From Serilophus lunatus (taxonomy: Eukaryota > Chordata > Aves > Passeriformes > Eurylaimidae): 64,000 nt of DNA. The position numbers were made by a program, and so were the translations under genes. The stretch's first letter is position 1. Each line of letters opens with the position of its first letter. The stretch is from NCBI GenBank assembly GCA_013399895.1, contig VXBA01002855.1:1011413-1075412 (forward strand). Direction: 5' to 3'. This document shows, one piece after another, positions 1-12,500 of this stretch. Under the pieces are notes generated by a model. The model had not been told where the DNA came from. It did no database searches and worked only from the letters and a program-made list of their open reading frames with translations.

Positions 1-404
1 GTTTTTCTTAACCTTACACATGCTGCTTTCCAAGCAGAAATCCTTGTCCCAAAATGTGTCTCCTGTAAGGAGCTCTGACCTTAATATACATCTGTTCTCC
101 AAGACACAGAAGGGTAAAGTGATATGTAGAAAGAAAAGAAACTGAGCTGGAAGCTGATGAAGAACCAGAGTGGAAAGGCCACATGGGTTATAACAAACCT
201 TTGCCTGGTTGCCTTGTGCCCATCTTTGGAGAGGCCCAAACAATGGCAAAAGGCCCAGACTCTGCAGTGCACATCAGTACTATTCTAAGAGCGTTTGAAA
301 CACCTAATTTTGGTGTCATCTGTATATAAGACAGTAACACGTTTAAGATTGCAGCACTAATCTGTCAGAGGTATGTGGTCCCTAACTGTGATATTTGACC
401 TTAC
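1..404 (-). other. CERKL: CERKL intron 11 (partial)
   Basis: Unique AT-rich sequence downstream of the exon 11 donor. No reading frame resembling the expected CERKL C-terminus was found, so the final exon lies left of the window. Confidence 0.8.
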
Positions 405-580
405 CGAACATGAACTTCTGATGCTTCTTTCATCAAGTCCCCATCTATATTCCAAGGGTAATTTCCTTCTGCAGAAGCAGCATTCAGATATGTATTTTCT
501 TCAGCATCAAGTCCATCTTTAAGCCTTGGTTGTACTTTTACTTCTTGCACTGTGTAGGTCTCAACAAAGGGAAAATTGAA
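405..580 (-). CDS. CERKL: CERKL exon 11 (176 bp), the penultimate coding exon
   Basis: Encodes FNFPFVETYTVQEVKVQPRL, then KDGLDAEENTYLNAASAEGN and YPWNIDGDLMKEASEVHV. Conserved ends (FNFPFVETYTV.EVKV and PWN.DGDLM..ASEVH) flank a divergent acidic middle, as in human. The acceptor is CTTGGTTTAG-type (AG at 581-582) and the donor is TTCG|GTAAGG. The final exon, expected to encode a short tail of about 20 residues ending the protein, is not in positions 1-400. Confidence 0.94.
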
Positions 581-3500
581 CTAAACCAAACACAGATATA
601 TATTAAGTGAAAATGAAAGATATAGGTGGTAGCTTAGCAAGAAACTGGATGCCTTGAAATTAAAAAGCTGACCTTTTTTTTTTGTCTTAAGTAAATGGGA
701 ACATTTAGCTTAACTTTGACCACATGAGCCATGATAAATTCCACCTAGGATTTATAGATTTATATGCTTTTTTACCCTAAATAGTGCCTCAGAAAAAATG
801 GTAGTGGTCCATTTGCATTCCCATATTGGGCTCGATCAATCTACAGGTGAAGTGGTACGTTTTGCACATGCCAAATACTTTCAAAATATGTGGAAGGCCA
901 AGCAGATTTTTGTCCTGTGCTCTGTGCATCATTACCAGTAATCTTGTGTTAAACCAGGCTAGTTAGAATTCCAGTAAATGGTTATCTTAAATTTATAGTA
1001 GGGCCCACATCACCCTTTCTGATTTCTAACCACAAAGGCAGAGAGGAAAGCAAGGCCTTCCTCCTGAAGCGTTTACTGAAAAGCTTAAACTATTTCCTAA
1101 ATTCAGCTGTTAGTGCTGTCACATGGAATTGTTATCTACCGACTCTCCAAACTCTCTGGCTGTTGATGAATTCCAACACAAACCTCCCTGTTACAGTGAT
1201 TTCACATAGAACATTACCATGAGTACCAGTGTGCTTAGGCTTTGCAGCGGGTCTTTAGGGCAGCACTAAGCTCCGCATTTGGATGCTTCCTTTTTCTCTT
1301 CAATGACAGAATTATGACCACAGTTTTGAAATGCAGTTCTGCAAACATACATAACTAAATAGAATGCATACCTACTAAAAATAATGCTCATGATCCACTG
1401 CAATCAGCACAGCATGCAGTGATCTGCTAAAATTATGAACTTTACCAATTTCTGGCAGAGTTGCACAATGCCCTCCCCGTCTGCATCCTTGATCATTGTA
1501 CTACACAATTCAGACACAGCATGCATTTCCTTATTGTGGTGAAAGGGCTCTAAACCCATAAAACTATGGTACAACACAAATACAATTTAAACCACAACAG
1601 ATGGACTGAAATAGGCTAATCTGTATTAGTCTAGTGATTTAAAAAAAAAGAAAAAAACATCAGATAAAAAAGGGGCTAATGTATTCTGACAGGAAGCTAA
1701 GTCTCCTTATGAGGATGCTGACATTAACTCTTGCAGCTTGTCTACTTTCATGATTAACTGTTCTTTTTATAATCACCAAAAAGAAATTAACAGTACCTGA
1801 TTTTTTTCACTGGTGTATCTTTTGAGATGCTTTATAAACTCTGTTCGAGAAGTGTTCTGTACAACAATAAGAGCCATGCTTCCATTATTCAACCTGAAAA
1901 CAAGACCAATTTAGTTCCCAAAAGAAAATTCATTAATTTGGAAGTTTAACAGGCTCTTCAATATTTGGGATTAGAAAGAAAATTTAAAAAAAAAAAAAAA
2001 AAGCCAAGAGTAAATTAATAGAATAGTGTCAATGTTTTTTCATATCTTTTTGCCAACCCCAACCCCACGGATCAATCTAAACTATGCATTGAGTTTATTT
2101 CGCATCAATACATTTATAACATACCCTGTAATAATAAAATTATACTCCCTTATCAATATCCATACTTTATGGAACACAGTACATGTAGTCTAAGAAAACC
2201 TTACTTTTGGTTTTTAAACATTGGAGATCAAAAATTTCTTTTTATTTTTCTCTCCAGAAAAGAGTCACAATTATGCTAATTGCTGTGAAGCAAAGCTTTA
2301 CCAAGAAAATAATCCCATGGTGCCCACAAGCACACCCCTATCATATACCCCAGTGCAGACAGGTTCATCCACCCCATCTACTAAAAGAGATTCCTCTCTT
2401 CAACTATGCCACTATGCAAATTCTCTTAGCAGTTCTCAGTACAATTAAAAACTAGGAGAATTTTGTACAAGATAAAACACTTATATACTAGAGATCAAAC
2501 AAGGCAGGACCCCACAGTACAGATGCCTAAGGGTTCTAAGCATCCAGTCACCATGAGTATTGCAGCATCTTTGAGAATCTGGGTCAGACAATGAGTCAGT
2601 ATCAATCCACACATTTCTTAATGCAACTGTACCTTGTCACAGGAGCCAACAACCTTACCTCAATGAAATCATGCTTATGTCTCAATTGAGTTATAGAGAC
2701 AAATCAATGTTCAACAAGAGTATCTGATGAACATGACAATCAGTGATGAGACTGTATTCTGATGTATTGCAATACCTCTGAATATAAATGCATACATATA
2801 TTTAGTTATTTATCTGGCATGTATGCTTGGAAAATATCTTAAAAATATTTTTAAAAAACCCACTTTCAGCCTACCACCATCGATCTCTCCTCATTGATAG
2901 TTGTTTGGCTACTGAACAACTGCATCAGGAATGTTCTCAGACTACAATACAGCACTATCTAGGAGGGTAATTTTTACATAACCATTAAACAAGTCACCTG
3001 GCATAACATTACTGCTTGAGAAAATAGTGATGGTGACATTTCAAAGTTCCCTCCTCATCATACTTGTTTCAATAAAAGGGGCAAAGGCTACTGGGCAACG
3101 CATTGAGCACTATGGCCTTTCATCTTCAGAAATTACTAAGAATTTTCATTCATTCTCCTGAAAGCCCAACCTGCACAAGACTGATGCTGTGAGAAACACG
3201 TGTCCCACACGGCTCACACAGCGCAGACAGCTTTACAGTTTCTTCAAATTTAGACCAGTGAAACTAGAGTTACAGGCAGCAGTCACAGCTTTTATTCCAC
3301 TTCAAATGTCTTCACATGGCAGAATGTATTGGGGAAACAGGAGAGAAGAAACCTAAAAATCCTTCCATAGTGCATCTGGAGTCTCTAACAATTAGTGCAA
3401 CATCTATGTTTCCTGTATTAGAATCAATATGCTATTCACTATGACAAATGAAGCACCTGTTTGAAACATCTACCCTTCCTGCCCTACTAGCTGACCTCAA

Positions 3501-6500
3501 TTCTAAGATTATTTTTAAAAAGAGATGAAAGGACAAAGAATGTCCTTATATGAAAAGACAGGGCAATCCACCAAGCAGCTACACTGGGAGAGAAACAGGC
3601 TCATTCAAACCTTCAATAATTGCATGGAGCTGGGTCAAAATTCCCTGTTACTGAGAAACAGGCGCTGGAACAGATGGAAAAAGCAAAGCTAAAAGAGAAA
3701 CGTTTCTTCAATTCTTGTCAGAATTTTTCTGCGGATTTGAATATAAACACACTAAATGAAGAGCAAAGTTCCTAAGAAGGAAGAGCATCAGGGCACTGTT
3801 TTCAGAAGTAGGGCATTTAGCAGGATCCCTGCAGCAAAGAAAACTCAGGAGGCATTTCATCATAAATATTTGTTTCTGCATTATTTCCAAGAAGTCAAAT
3901 TCAAGTGGATGGGATGAGCCAGTAATTTTGAAGAAAACTACCTCACCAATTCTTCTCTATTTTCACCTAGTGATAATCAAGTGGAACAAAACAGAGTCAT
4001 TTACATACACACACACAAGTCTGCATTCTTTTTTGAGGGAGCTCAACTGGACACATCAGGTACACATATTTATAATCTAGTAACTGTTTAAGTCACCACA
4101 ATGCATACTCTCAACAGTAAACTAAAGCCAAAATGAGTCAGTGTCAACAACCAGATTACATACTTTGCTTTCCAAAACCCTGCAGGTAGAAGCTGCATTT
4201 CTCAAGTTCAGAGAGAAAAACAAACCAACCAACCACTCCACACAAACACAAGTGTGAATTTTAGTTCTCAATAACACCAAAATGATTTATACTTCATTTT
4301 TGCTGGCTGTAAAACAGAAGATGAGAGGCACCTTTATATTTGAAAAAATAAAATCCAAGAATGAAGTTTCCACATATAGCCAAATCCTACGACAGATGAC
4401 TGCTCTATGACTACTACTTAAGTCAGACTTGCCAACTAATTTAATCACAGCAATTATCCACTCATTATTCTAGTTAGACTGCTTGACCTTATTTGCCTGA
4501 TCCAAAAACTGATTACAATTCCTGGGATTATCGAGTCTGCTGCAGTCTATGGTCCCTCCCCCACTCTAGAGAGACTAGACTACCTAAACATAGGCTCATA
4601 TTCTCGGAAAAGCCAAGGTCTTAAGGTAAGAAGTCAGAATTTATAGACATGACTAATTCTCTAAAACCATACTGACCTTGTATTAGGTGCCAAGCCTCTT
4701 GGTGCCATTGAACACAGACAAGGGATTGCCATAATGCTCACATTCAGGAAGTGACCCTGAATTCTCTGCCATTGATCCTTGCTACCTAAATGTAACAGAG
4801 TAATTTTATATTACTGCAGTTAATCAGCCACAGTTTGCTTTTAAATAATTGTAAAAGCAAAAGCTCACCTTTTTTTTTTACTTTCTCTTTCTTCTTTCTA
4901 AAAGAATGGAAACATGGTAAAATACTTAAAGTCATTTTTGCATATTTAAACAACACATACTTTAGAAAAAAGTAATACATTAATGGAACTGAACAAATTA
5001 ATAATACTTAGTGGAAGACTGCCTTGTAACAAATCCTCTATAGTCCTCTATAGGGAACACTTTAAAATGCGTACAAGTTTGCAGTTATCAAAATAAAAAA
5101 GTATTTTTTTAAGATTTTTTCACCTGTTGATTACATTTGAACAAAATTAAGAATTGATACAATTTTATCTTCAAAGACACTTTTTTAGCTTTGGAATTGT
5201 TTCACTCAAGTTTACTCACCTGTCATTCTCGTGCGAGTTGTCCTGTGGAATTTGTAGAGGTAGAAATGATAATTCACATTCCTCTGGCCTAGAAAAGTAT
5301 TGATATTTACTACCATGTAAACCAATACTCTGACTATTAGACAGACTTTTATTGAAGTTAAAATGAATTTAAGGAGAAGCTGAATGTCCAGAATTTATCT
5401 CTTCTTTAACTTGTAAGAGGCATATACACCACATTTGACTTAAATCTGTCTGCAATTAAGATAGTTAAATTACTGATGTCTATATTTTGATCACACTAAT
5501 TATTGCATTGTCCTCAGGAAAATAAGAAATACTAGAAAAATATAACATCCCACGGCATACTTGAGATCTGCCAGTGTTTTGATAAAAGCAAAATCCTTCC
5601 GCTGACTAGAGGGCATCCAACGGTGTTTTTCAGCCAAAGCCAGAGTCCTTGCACCAAAACCAAACATAGCTGAGAACCCAAACCTCAACAGCTTTCTTGG
5701 AGTACTGAAAGTGCAGACATCTACTGCTTGAATATGTCCTAGAATTTCAAAGATAAAGAACAGAAATTAAATATAACATCTGTATTTCGCACAAAATACA
5801 ACTTAACATTTCTTTTTCATCTAATTTACCTGTGAGAAAAAAAACTCCAGACTCCTCTCTCTTTAGGAAATCAAGTTTTAATAATAGAGATCAGAATCAA
5901 TGTAGAGATATTTAAGACTCTATAAAAGTAGCCATTTCAGATGCTTCAAAACGCTCAAGTTCTGGCAAAAAAAAAATTCAGCTACTTCATACTCCTGCAG
6001 AGGGTCTGACTCATTACATTTCTTTAATACTAGTTGTTGAAAATATGAATAGAATTATTACTAATATTTGCATAAATATTTCCAACCGTTTCATCAAATA
6101 CATCCAATGACTGAACATCATGCTGTAGGAAATATGGGAACTCTTAAATAAAGTTTTCAAATGTATTCATGTTTACAGTTATAAAATATAAACATCTCAT
6201 TCTCTTCAAGATAGGTTATATACATTTTTTCTGTAGTAAAACTTGGGCAGTTTCCATTAGATTGAGTGTCTCTGATTTTTTTTAAAAAGACAGTTTTAGA
6301 TTTTACCTGTAAAGGCTTGTGTATGACTATTTAAGAAACAGAGCAAAAGCTCTTCCACTCCTGACTGCAAGGCCTAGTAAACAGATACTCAAGATGGACT
6401 TTCCCCTTTATTCTCTTTTTTCATTTAAAATAAAAGTCTTAAAGCAAAATTGCTTGAGAGGAATATTAACATTGCCTAAGTATTCTCTATTTCCCAACAC

Positions 6501-9500
6501 TCAAAAATGAGATTTGCACTAGCAACTCGGTTTTCCCCTTTTTTTCCTTTTTGCATTTTCACATTCAAAATCTTACTTATTGTGCAGACCAAAATGCAAG
6601 TGATACAGTTTTTTCTACTAATACAGTTTTCTTATAAAACTGTTAGTATTTTAAAGTACTGTGCTTGGAGCTAAAAAGATGAACGCACTTTCTCAGAAAT
6701 ATGATAAAACTTCCCTGAAAAGTCCAATCTTCTTCAAGTATTTTCTGTGGTTTTGTATCATCTTCAGCAAGTACACTAAATTAAAATAATAAGTGATTAT
6801 GCAATCAAGCATTGCATAATAACACACACAAAGTAACACTATTCACACAATCAAGTCTGGAAAACATTGCTGTTTGCACTAAAACAATATCAGTAACAGG
6901 ACATGAAAGCCAAAATCAGACATTATTCCAAGGCAGATTTTAATAACCAGAAGATGAGGTCCACAGCTTTTGCTACTGAACTATAATCACAGAGTCATAA
7001 CCTTTCCAGTCCACTCTAAATCAGGATAGAATCATTTGGGTTTAAAAGCCTTACAATAATGCCTTTACTGAAAAACTGGTTTCGGCAAAATCCTAAATGC
7101 TGCTCTATTATTTAAAATCTGATAATATATGTAAAAACATTTACCCATTACAATGTGCAATGTTGCAGTCACCACATGCTTAATACCATACAGTGTATGG
7201 GCCAAAATATTAGTAGTACCTGTGAAAGGGAACACAAACTGCTGTAGAAACACAATAGATACAGAATAACACAGAAAAATATGGAAAGCTTTTTTAGTTA
7301 CTTCATTTTCAAAAAAAAAAAAAAGCCTCCCCATAAATTACTCGGTCTTGTTAACAGCAGAAATTCTGAAAAGCATTAAATTAAAACCTTAAAAACTTCC
7401 AGAGATCTATAAAACCTTCTCTGCAAATTCATTCATAAGTGCCATAAAAACCAAGGGTGTTGTAACAAGCTTTACAAAAATTGACTGTTAGGGTTTTTTC
7501 AAACCATCTCCTTAATATACTCCTTAATATACTCTTATATACTCCCAAGTGCTGTACTGAGGAAATAGAAGGCAAATTATCTAATAAGACATATTTGGGG
7601 AATATTTTTAAGTTGGTAAATAATACACAGACAGTGTAAAAGTGCACATTTCCCAGACAAAATTACACTAGATCTAATCAAAGATAGCTGCTGTGCCTCT
7701 CGTAGGCTACACTTCAGGTTCTTAGAAGGAAAAGTGAACAAAATTAATTACTGCACATCATTTTTACATATAGGAACACATTAATGACTGAAAAATCTGA
7801 GAGAATGTAGAATTTGGTGTACGTCTGACAAATAGCTAACTCGAATACAATACATTAAAATGGGCCCATCTAACTTTTCTGGCAGGCCAGTTATACTACT
7901 AGTCACTGAATAGGAGAGAATAATGTACTTTGAAACAAGGGAAAGAGCAGTAAATCATGTGGTAAGTAGAAGACAAAAAACTACAAGAAACAGCAACATC
8001 AGCACAGATTTGAAAGAGACTGCAAAACTAGCTGTCAGTTTGTAAAAGAAAGAAGTGTAGTTCTAAAGGCCCATGACTGGTGGTTATGGATACATCAAGG
8101 CACTTAACCTGTGTAAGAAACATGGATACATATGTAAATTTTGCCCTTCCGTTTTAATGTCTAGAACATAAAACACCATGTACCAGCTGACTTTTAAACA
8201 CCAATTTAATTTTTAAATCCTGAAGAAGGAAGGATTATGTCTTTCCTAAGTGGGTATAGTTTTAACAGTATTTAAAGTATATTTTTCTCATCTCTGGCAT
8301 TTCTTAGCCAAGCAGCATAGTCATAGAATTCATCTCTGAAAAAATAAAGAACCAGGGCCTGCCACCAAGCAGGCAGCAGCATATTGACTTCTTCATATCA
8401 CTGATTAAGGGATGAATAACAGTTTAATGAAAAGAACAAAAGTCATAATAGAACAATTTAGAATCTAATATTCCCATAAAGAAATGATCTCACATAGATT
8501 TTCAAATTATTTTCTTGTTGCTTGAATTATTTAATATGCTACACTAGCAACAGACAATTCTGGATGCTAAATTTGTCTTAAGTTTTATGGAAGCATTTAA
8601 ACTTGTCTTTCAAAAGCAGGGGAAAGAAGAGAGGAAATGGAAAGACTATCACATTTCAAACAAGAGGCACTCAATATTTAAATAAGCACTTTTAAAGTAT
8701 CAAGTACCAGACTGAAAAATTTTGTTATCTCAAAATTCTGTTGTCTTCAATGTTATGTTAGTAGAAAAAAATATTAAATTTTCAAAGACTGATGTACATA
8801 ATTAAAAAGCTCTGAAGATATCATGTCATTCTTATTCAGGAATAAATTTTTTTTTCAATAATTTCAATAAAAAAACGTAAAATAAGTGGGAATCTCAGTA
8901 TCTCACAGATGCCCTGTTAAGTCCCTAAAGAAAGCATCTTAGTCTCTGAAGGGAATTCAGAACTTCATGGAAAGCTACCATAACATCAGAAAGAGATGCT
9001 CAGAGTAAGACTCTCAGGGTTCCTATTATGTGAAGGAAGTGCAGTACATTTATTAAAATAACAGATATCTATAAGCTACAAAAATCTCACCATTTGACCT
9101 AAAAAGCAATTCTTCACAGAATACTACAAGTATATGCACAACACTGTTTCATGTTTGAATAACCACAAAGATTTAACTTCCAGATCCAAACAGATTCTGT
9201 TCTGCCAGTGAAGCTAGCTAAAGATATAACTCAAAAATATTCAAATACTTCCTTCAATCAAAACTTTGTAACTCTCGTCAAGGGTTCTGGATACCTCTCC
9301 AAAACAAAGGAAATCACACACAAACAGCAGACCATTACAAGTGGGCAAATCATGTTTATTTCCTGTATGCTGAAGCAGGGACGTTGTTATTCTTAAAAAA
9401 TTATTTTCCTGGTCACTGAAGATCCAGTTAATAAAAGAGCACAAGGTAGAATATACTTCTGAAGATCAGGCTTGGTATGTCTTAAAACTGTAATTTTTCA

Positions 9501-12500
9501 TTTAAGAATAATTTATCAATACAGATGTCAGCAAGACACCAAATAACCATATCTGAAATCAGTACCAATCCTTATACTGACTTTAATCAGAGTTAAATCT
9601 CATTCCTGCTAAACAGGATAGGCACAAGTAATTGCATCCTTCTCTTAAATCTGTGGAGCTCATCAGCATTTGCAGAAGTAAATAAGGTAAAACCCCACAC
9701 TTTCATGACTCCTAGGAAGATTAAAAAAATTCTATCTCTGTTCAAAAACATAAGTACCACACCCTTCCTTCTACAAGTTGAAGATCTTGAATAAGTACAG
9801 TTTTGTAGTAACAAAAACTATCATATTCTCTATAAACCCCTTTTAGTGCAATGCTTAGTACAGTGGTTTGGATCCCACCAAAGACTGAGCAATGTGTCTC
9901 ATTAACTAGGTCCCAAAAAAGCAGGATGCCAAACGAAGTAACAAAAACCAAACCAAACCAGCAAAACCAAAACAGCCTATTAAAAAAACAAAACAAAATT
10001 CTGATTTAAGTGGGTTTTTAAGTGGTATTCATCCTCTCAAGTCATATTCTTCTTCCCTATGTAAGCTTAAGATTTTATTTACCAATAACTAGATGGTTCT
10101 TTTGAACATCAGCATATTACTTCAGAGTCTAACTTTGATGCCTAAGTACAGCTTGCACCACTCACACATTAGTAACAGTAACATTTTCTCTTCTCACTCC
10201 AGCTACTCAATTTACTGTAAAAAGGTTTCATCCATACAATTCCAGCATCTCTGTCATTAGCATTTTTTTTAAGCAGAAACAAAGAAGACTTTATTACTCC
10301 AAAAATATAATTCTGTTCAAAGTACCAACCCAGTTTCCTGACATTACCAACAACTTCCTACAGCCTCCTTCCTATGAAAGGTGCAATAAGCATCACAGTA
10401 AGGACAAAGTATCTGCAGGTCATGTAAAGCGTGACTGATGAAGGTACCTAACAGAAATTGCAGGGAAAAAAAATTGTCCTTGGAAGTGCAAGCACTTCTG
10501 CAGTACAATTAACTTAATTAACCAGACGACATGAATATTCATAAGGCTGTTAATGTCTCCCCCATCCAAACAGATAAATGTGATGTAATGACTTCCTAGT
10601 CAAGCATAGCTAAAATTCTGTTGAAAACTACACCAATATTTTGGTTCTTTGGCTAAAATATCACAGAAATTATCAGTCCTTTAGCAGTATTTTGTTGTCT
10701 GGATTAATTGGAAATTATGAATTTATTTAAATAAAACATTTGGACCAAAAACTATCAGATATATATAAATTGCCTCTTGTTCTGTAACAACTGGATAGCT
10801 TTTTTAATGTCCTTCCAGTTCCCCCTCCCCGTTCTCCATTTCCCCCTCCGTACAGTTTCTTAGCAGTAGTTCCCATAGCAACAAACACTCTTGCTAATGG
10901 CCAGCAGTACAACTGCAGGCTTACCCACATCTCATCCATGTGATTTGGACCAGAATAAGACAGCTCAGTAGAGTATTTTAGTAAAATCACACTCCCCTCT
11001 GGACCTTTCTCTTCAGGAGGTAAACTGCTTCAAGAGCATCTCCTTCCCATCAAGTTGACTGAAAGTTCAAAATGCTGTCTTAACTACTTATAATAGAGGC
11101 TAAAAACAGACTTTAAGCCACTCACATAATGCTATCTCGTAATACAGTTGCTCTTTCTACTCAGCTGGAGAATCCTAATACTTTTGTACAATGGATTTCT
11201 GGTGGGAAAAAAAATTAATTGATCCTTGATGTCCATCTTCATGGGAACAAGTGTCATACTTACCTGGAAGATCAGCAATATGGAATAAATAAACAACAGA
11301 TTATTTTTAAGAACACAGTAATGAGTTTCTTACAATATCATTTAATGAATTGTTCTCATCCTCTTTCAACACAATCTATGGCACTCTGTGTAACAAGCCA
11401 TACAGCACCCTTATGGGTTGACAGGTCCTTTTTGATCATGACATATTTGTCTTAAACTGAAGACAGTAAGCACTAATGATGAGGAATAGTGACCCAAGCA
11501 CAACATGGAGTCAAGTGCTGGAGAGATTCTGTCTCAATACTATCAAGATATTCACAGTAACAGAACTGGTATGTGATGGCCCAACTGCTGCACTTAAATT
11601 CATTAGCTTCATGTCTTTGAGATTGCTATCTCTTTTGTCAATACGTTTCCAACGGTTTTTTAACTTGGAAAAAAAGCTAATGTAATCTTCCACTTTTACA
11701 AGCAACTAGTCCCTGAATTCATGCTGCTTTTTTAAGTGCAAACCAAGTCAAAGCACTTATAAACCTGCTTGCTCAGTTCAAAGTGACCTGTTCCTTTTTT
11801 TGTAGAAAACAAAACAGCAATTTGCTGTTCAACTGGCTGCATGAATTTTTTCCTTACTAGTTAAACATCTGAGAAACTACATCAAGTAGTCACATCAAAA
11901 CATCCACACCAGACAGTAGTGTCCATCCAAAAATATCCTTCTTTTCAAGAGAAGTGATTGATATACCTAGCCAAAACCAACCCCTGGCTGTACTGATTTG
12001 TGCTGGTTTGGGCTGGAGGAGAGTTAGTTTTCTTCGCAGTGGCTACTGTGGGACTGTGTTCAGGATTTGTGCTGAACACAGGGATGACAGTATAGAGATG
12101 TTTTTTGTTACTGCTGAGCAGTGCTCACACAGAGCCAAGACCTTCCCTGCTTTCCATGCTGCCACACTGGCAAGGAAGTTGGGCGTGCATGGGAGGTTGA
12201 GAGGAGAAACAGCCAGGACAGATGACTCCAACTGACCAAAGGGATGTTCCATTCCATATAACATCATGCTCGGCATGTGAAGTGAGGGGAAGAAGCATCA
12301 AGTGAGGGACACTTGGAGTGATGGCACTTGTCTTCCCAAGTCACTGTTATGTGTAATGGGGCCCCACTCTACTGGAGATACTTGAGTATCTGCAGCCCAT
12401 GGGAAGCAGTGAATTAATTCCTTGTTTTGTTTTGCTTCTACACACAGCTTTTGCTTTAGCTACTAAACTGTCTTTATCTCAACCCATCAGTTTTCCAGCT

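Noticed and set aside
6980..7045. Words resembling the reverse complement of a CR1 tail (AGAATCATTTGGGTTT)
   Set aside because: Only a few isolated words match; the diagnostic ATTCTATGATTC tail and upstream CR1 blocks are missing.
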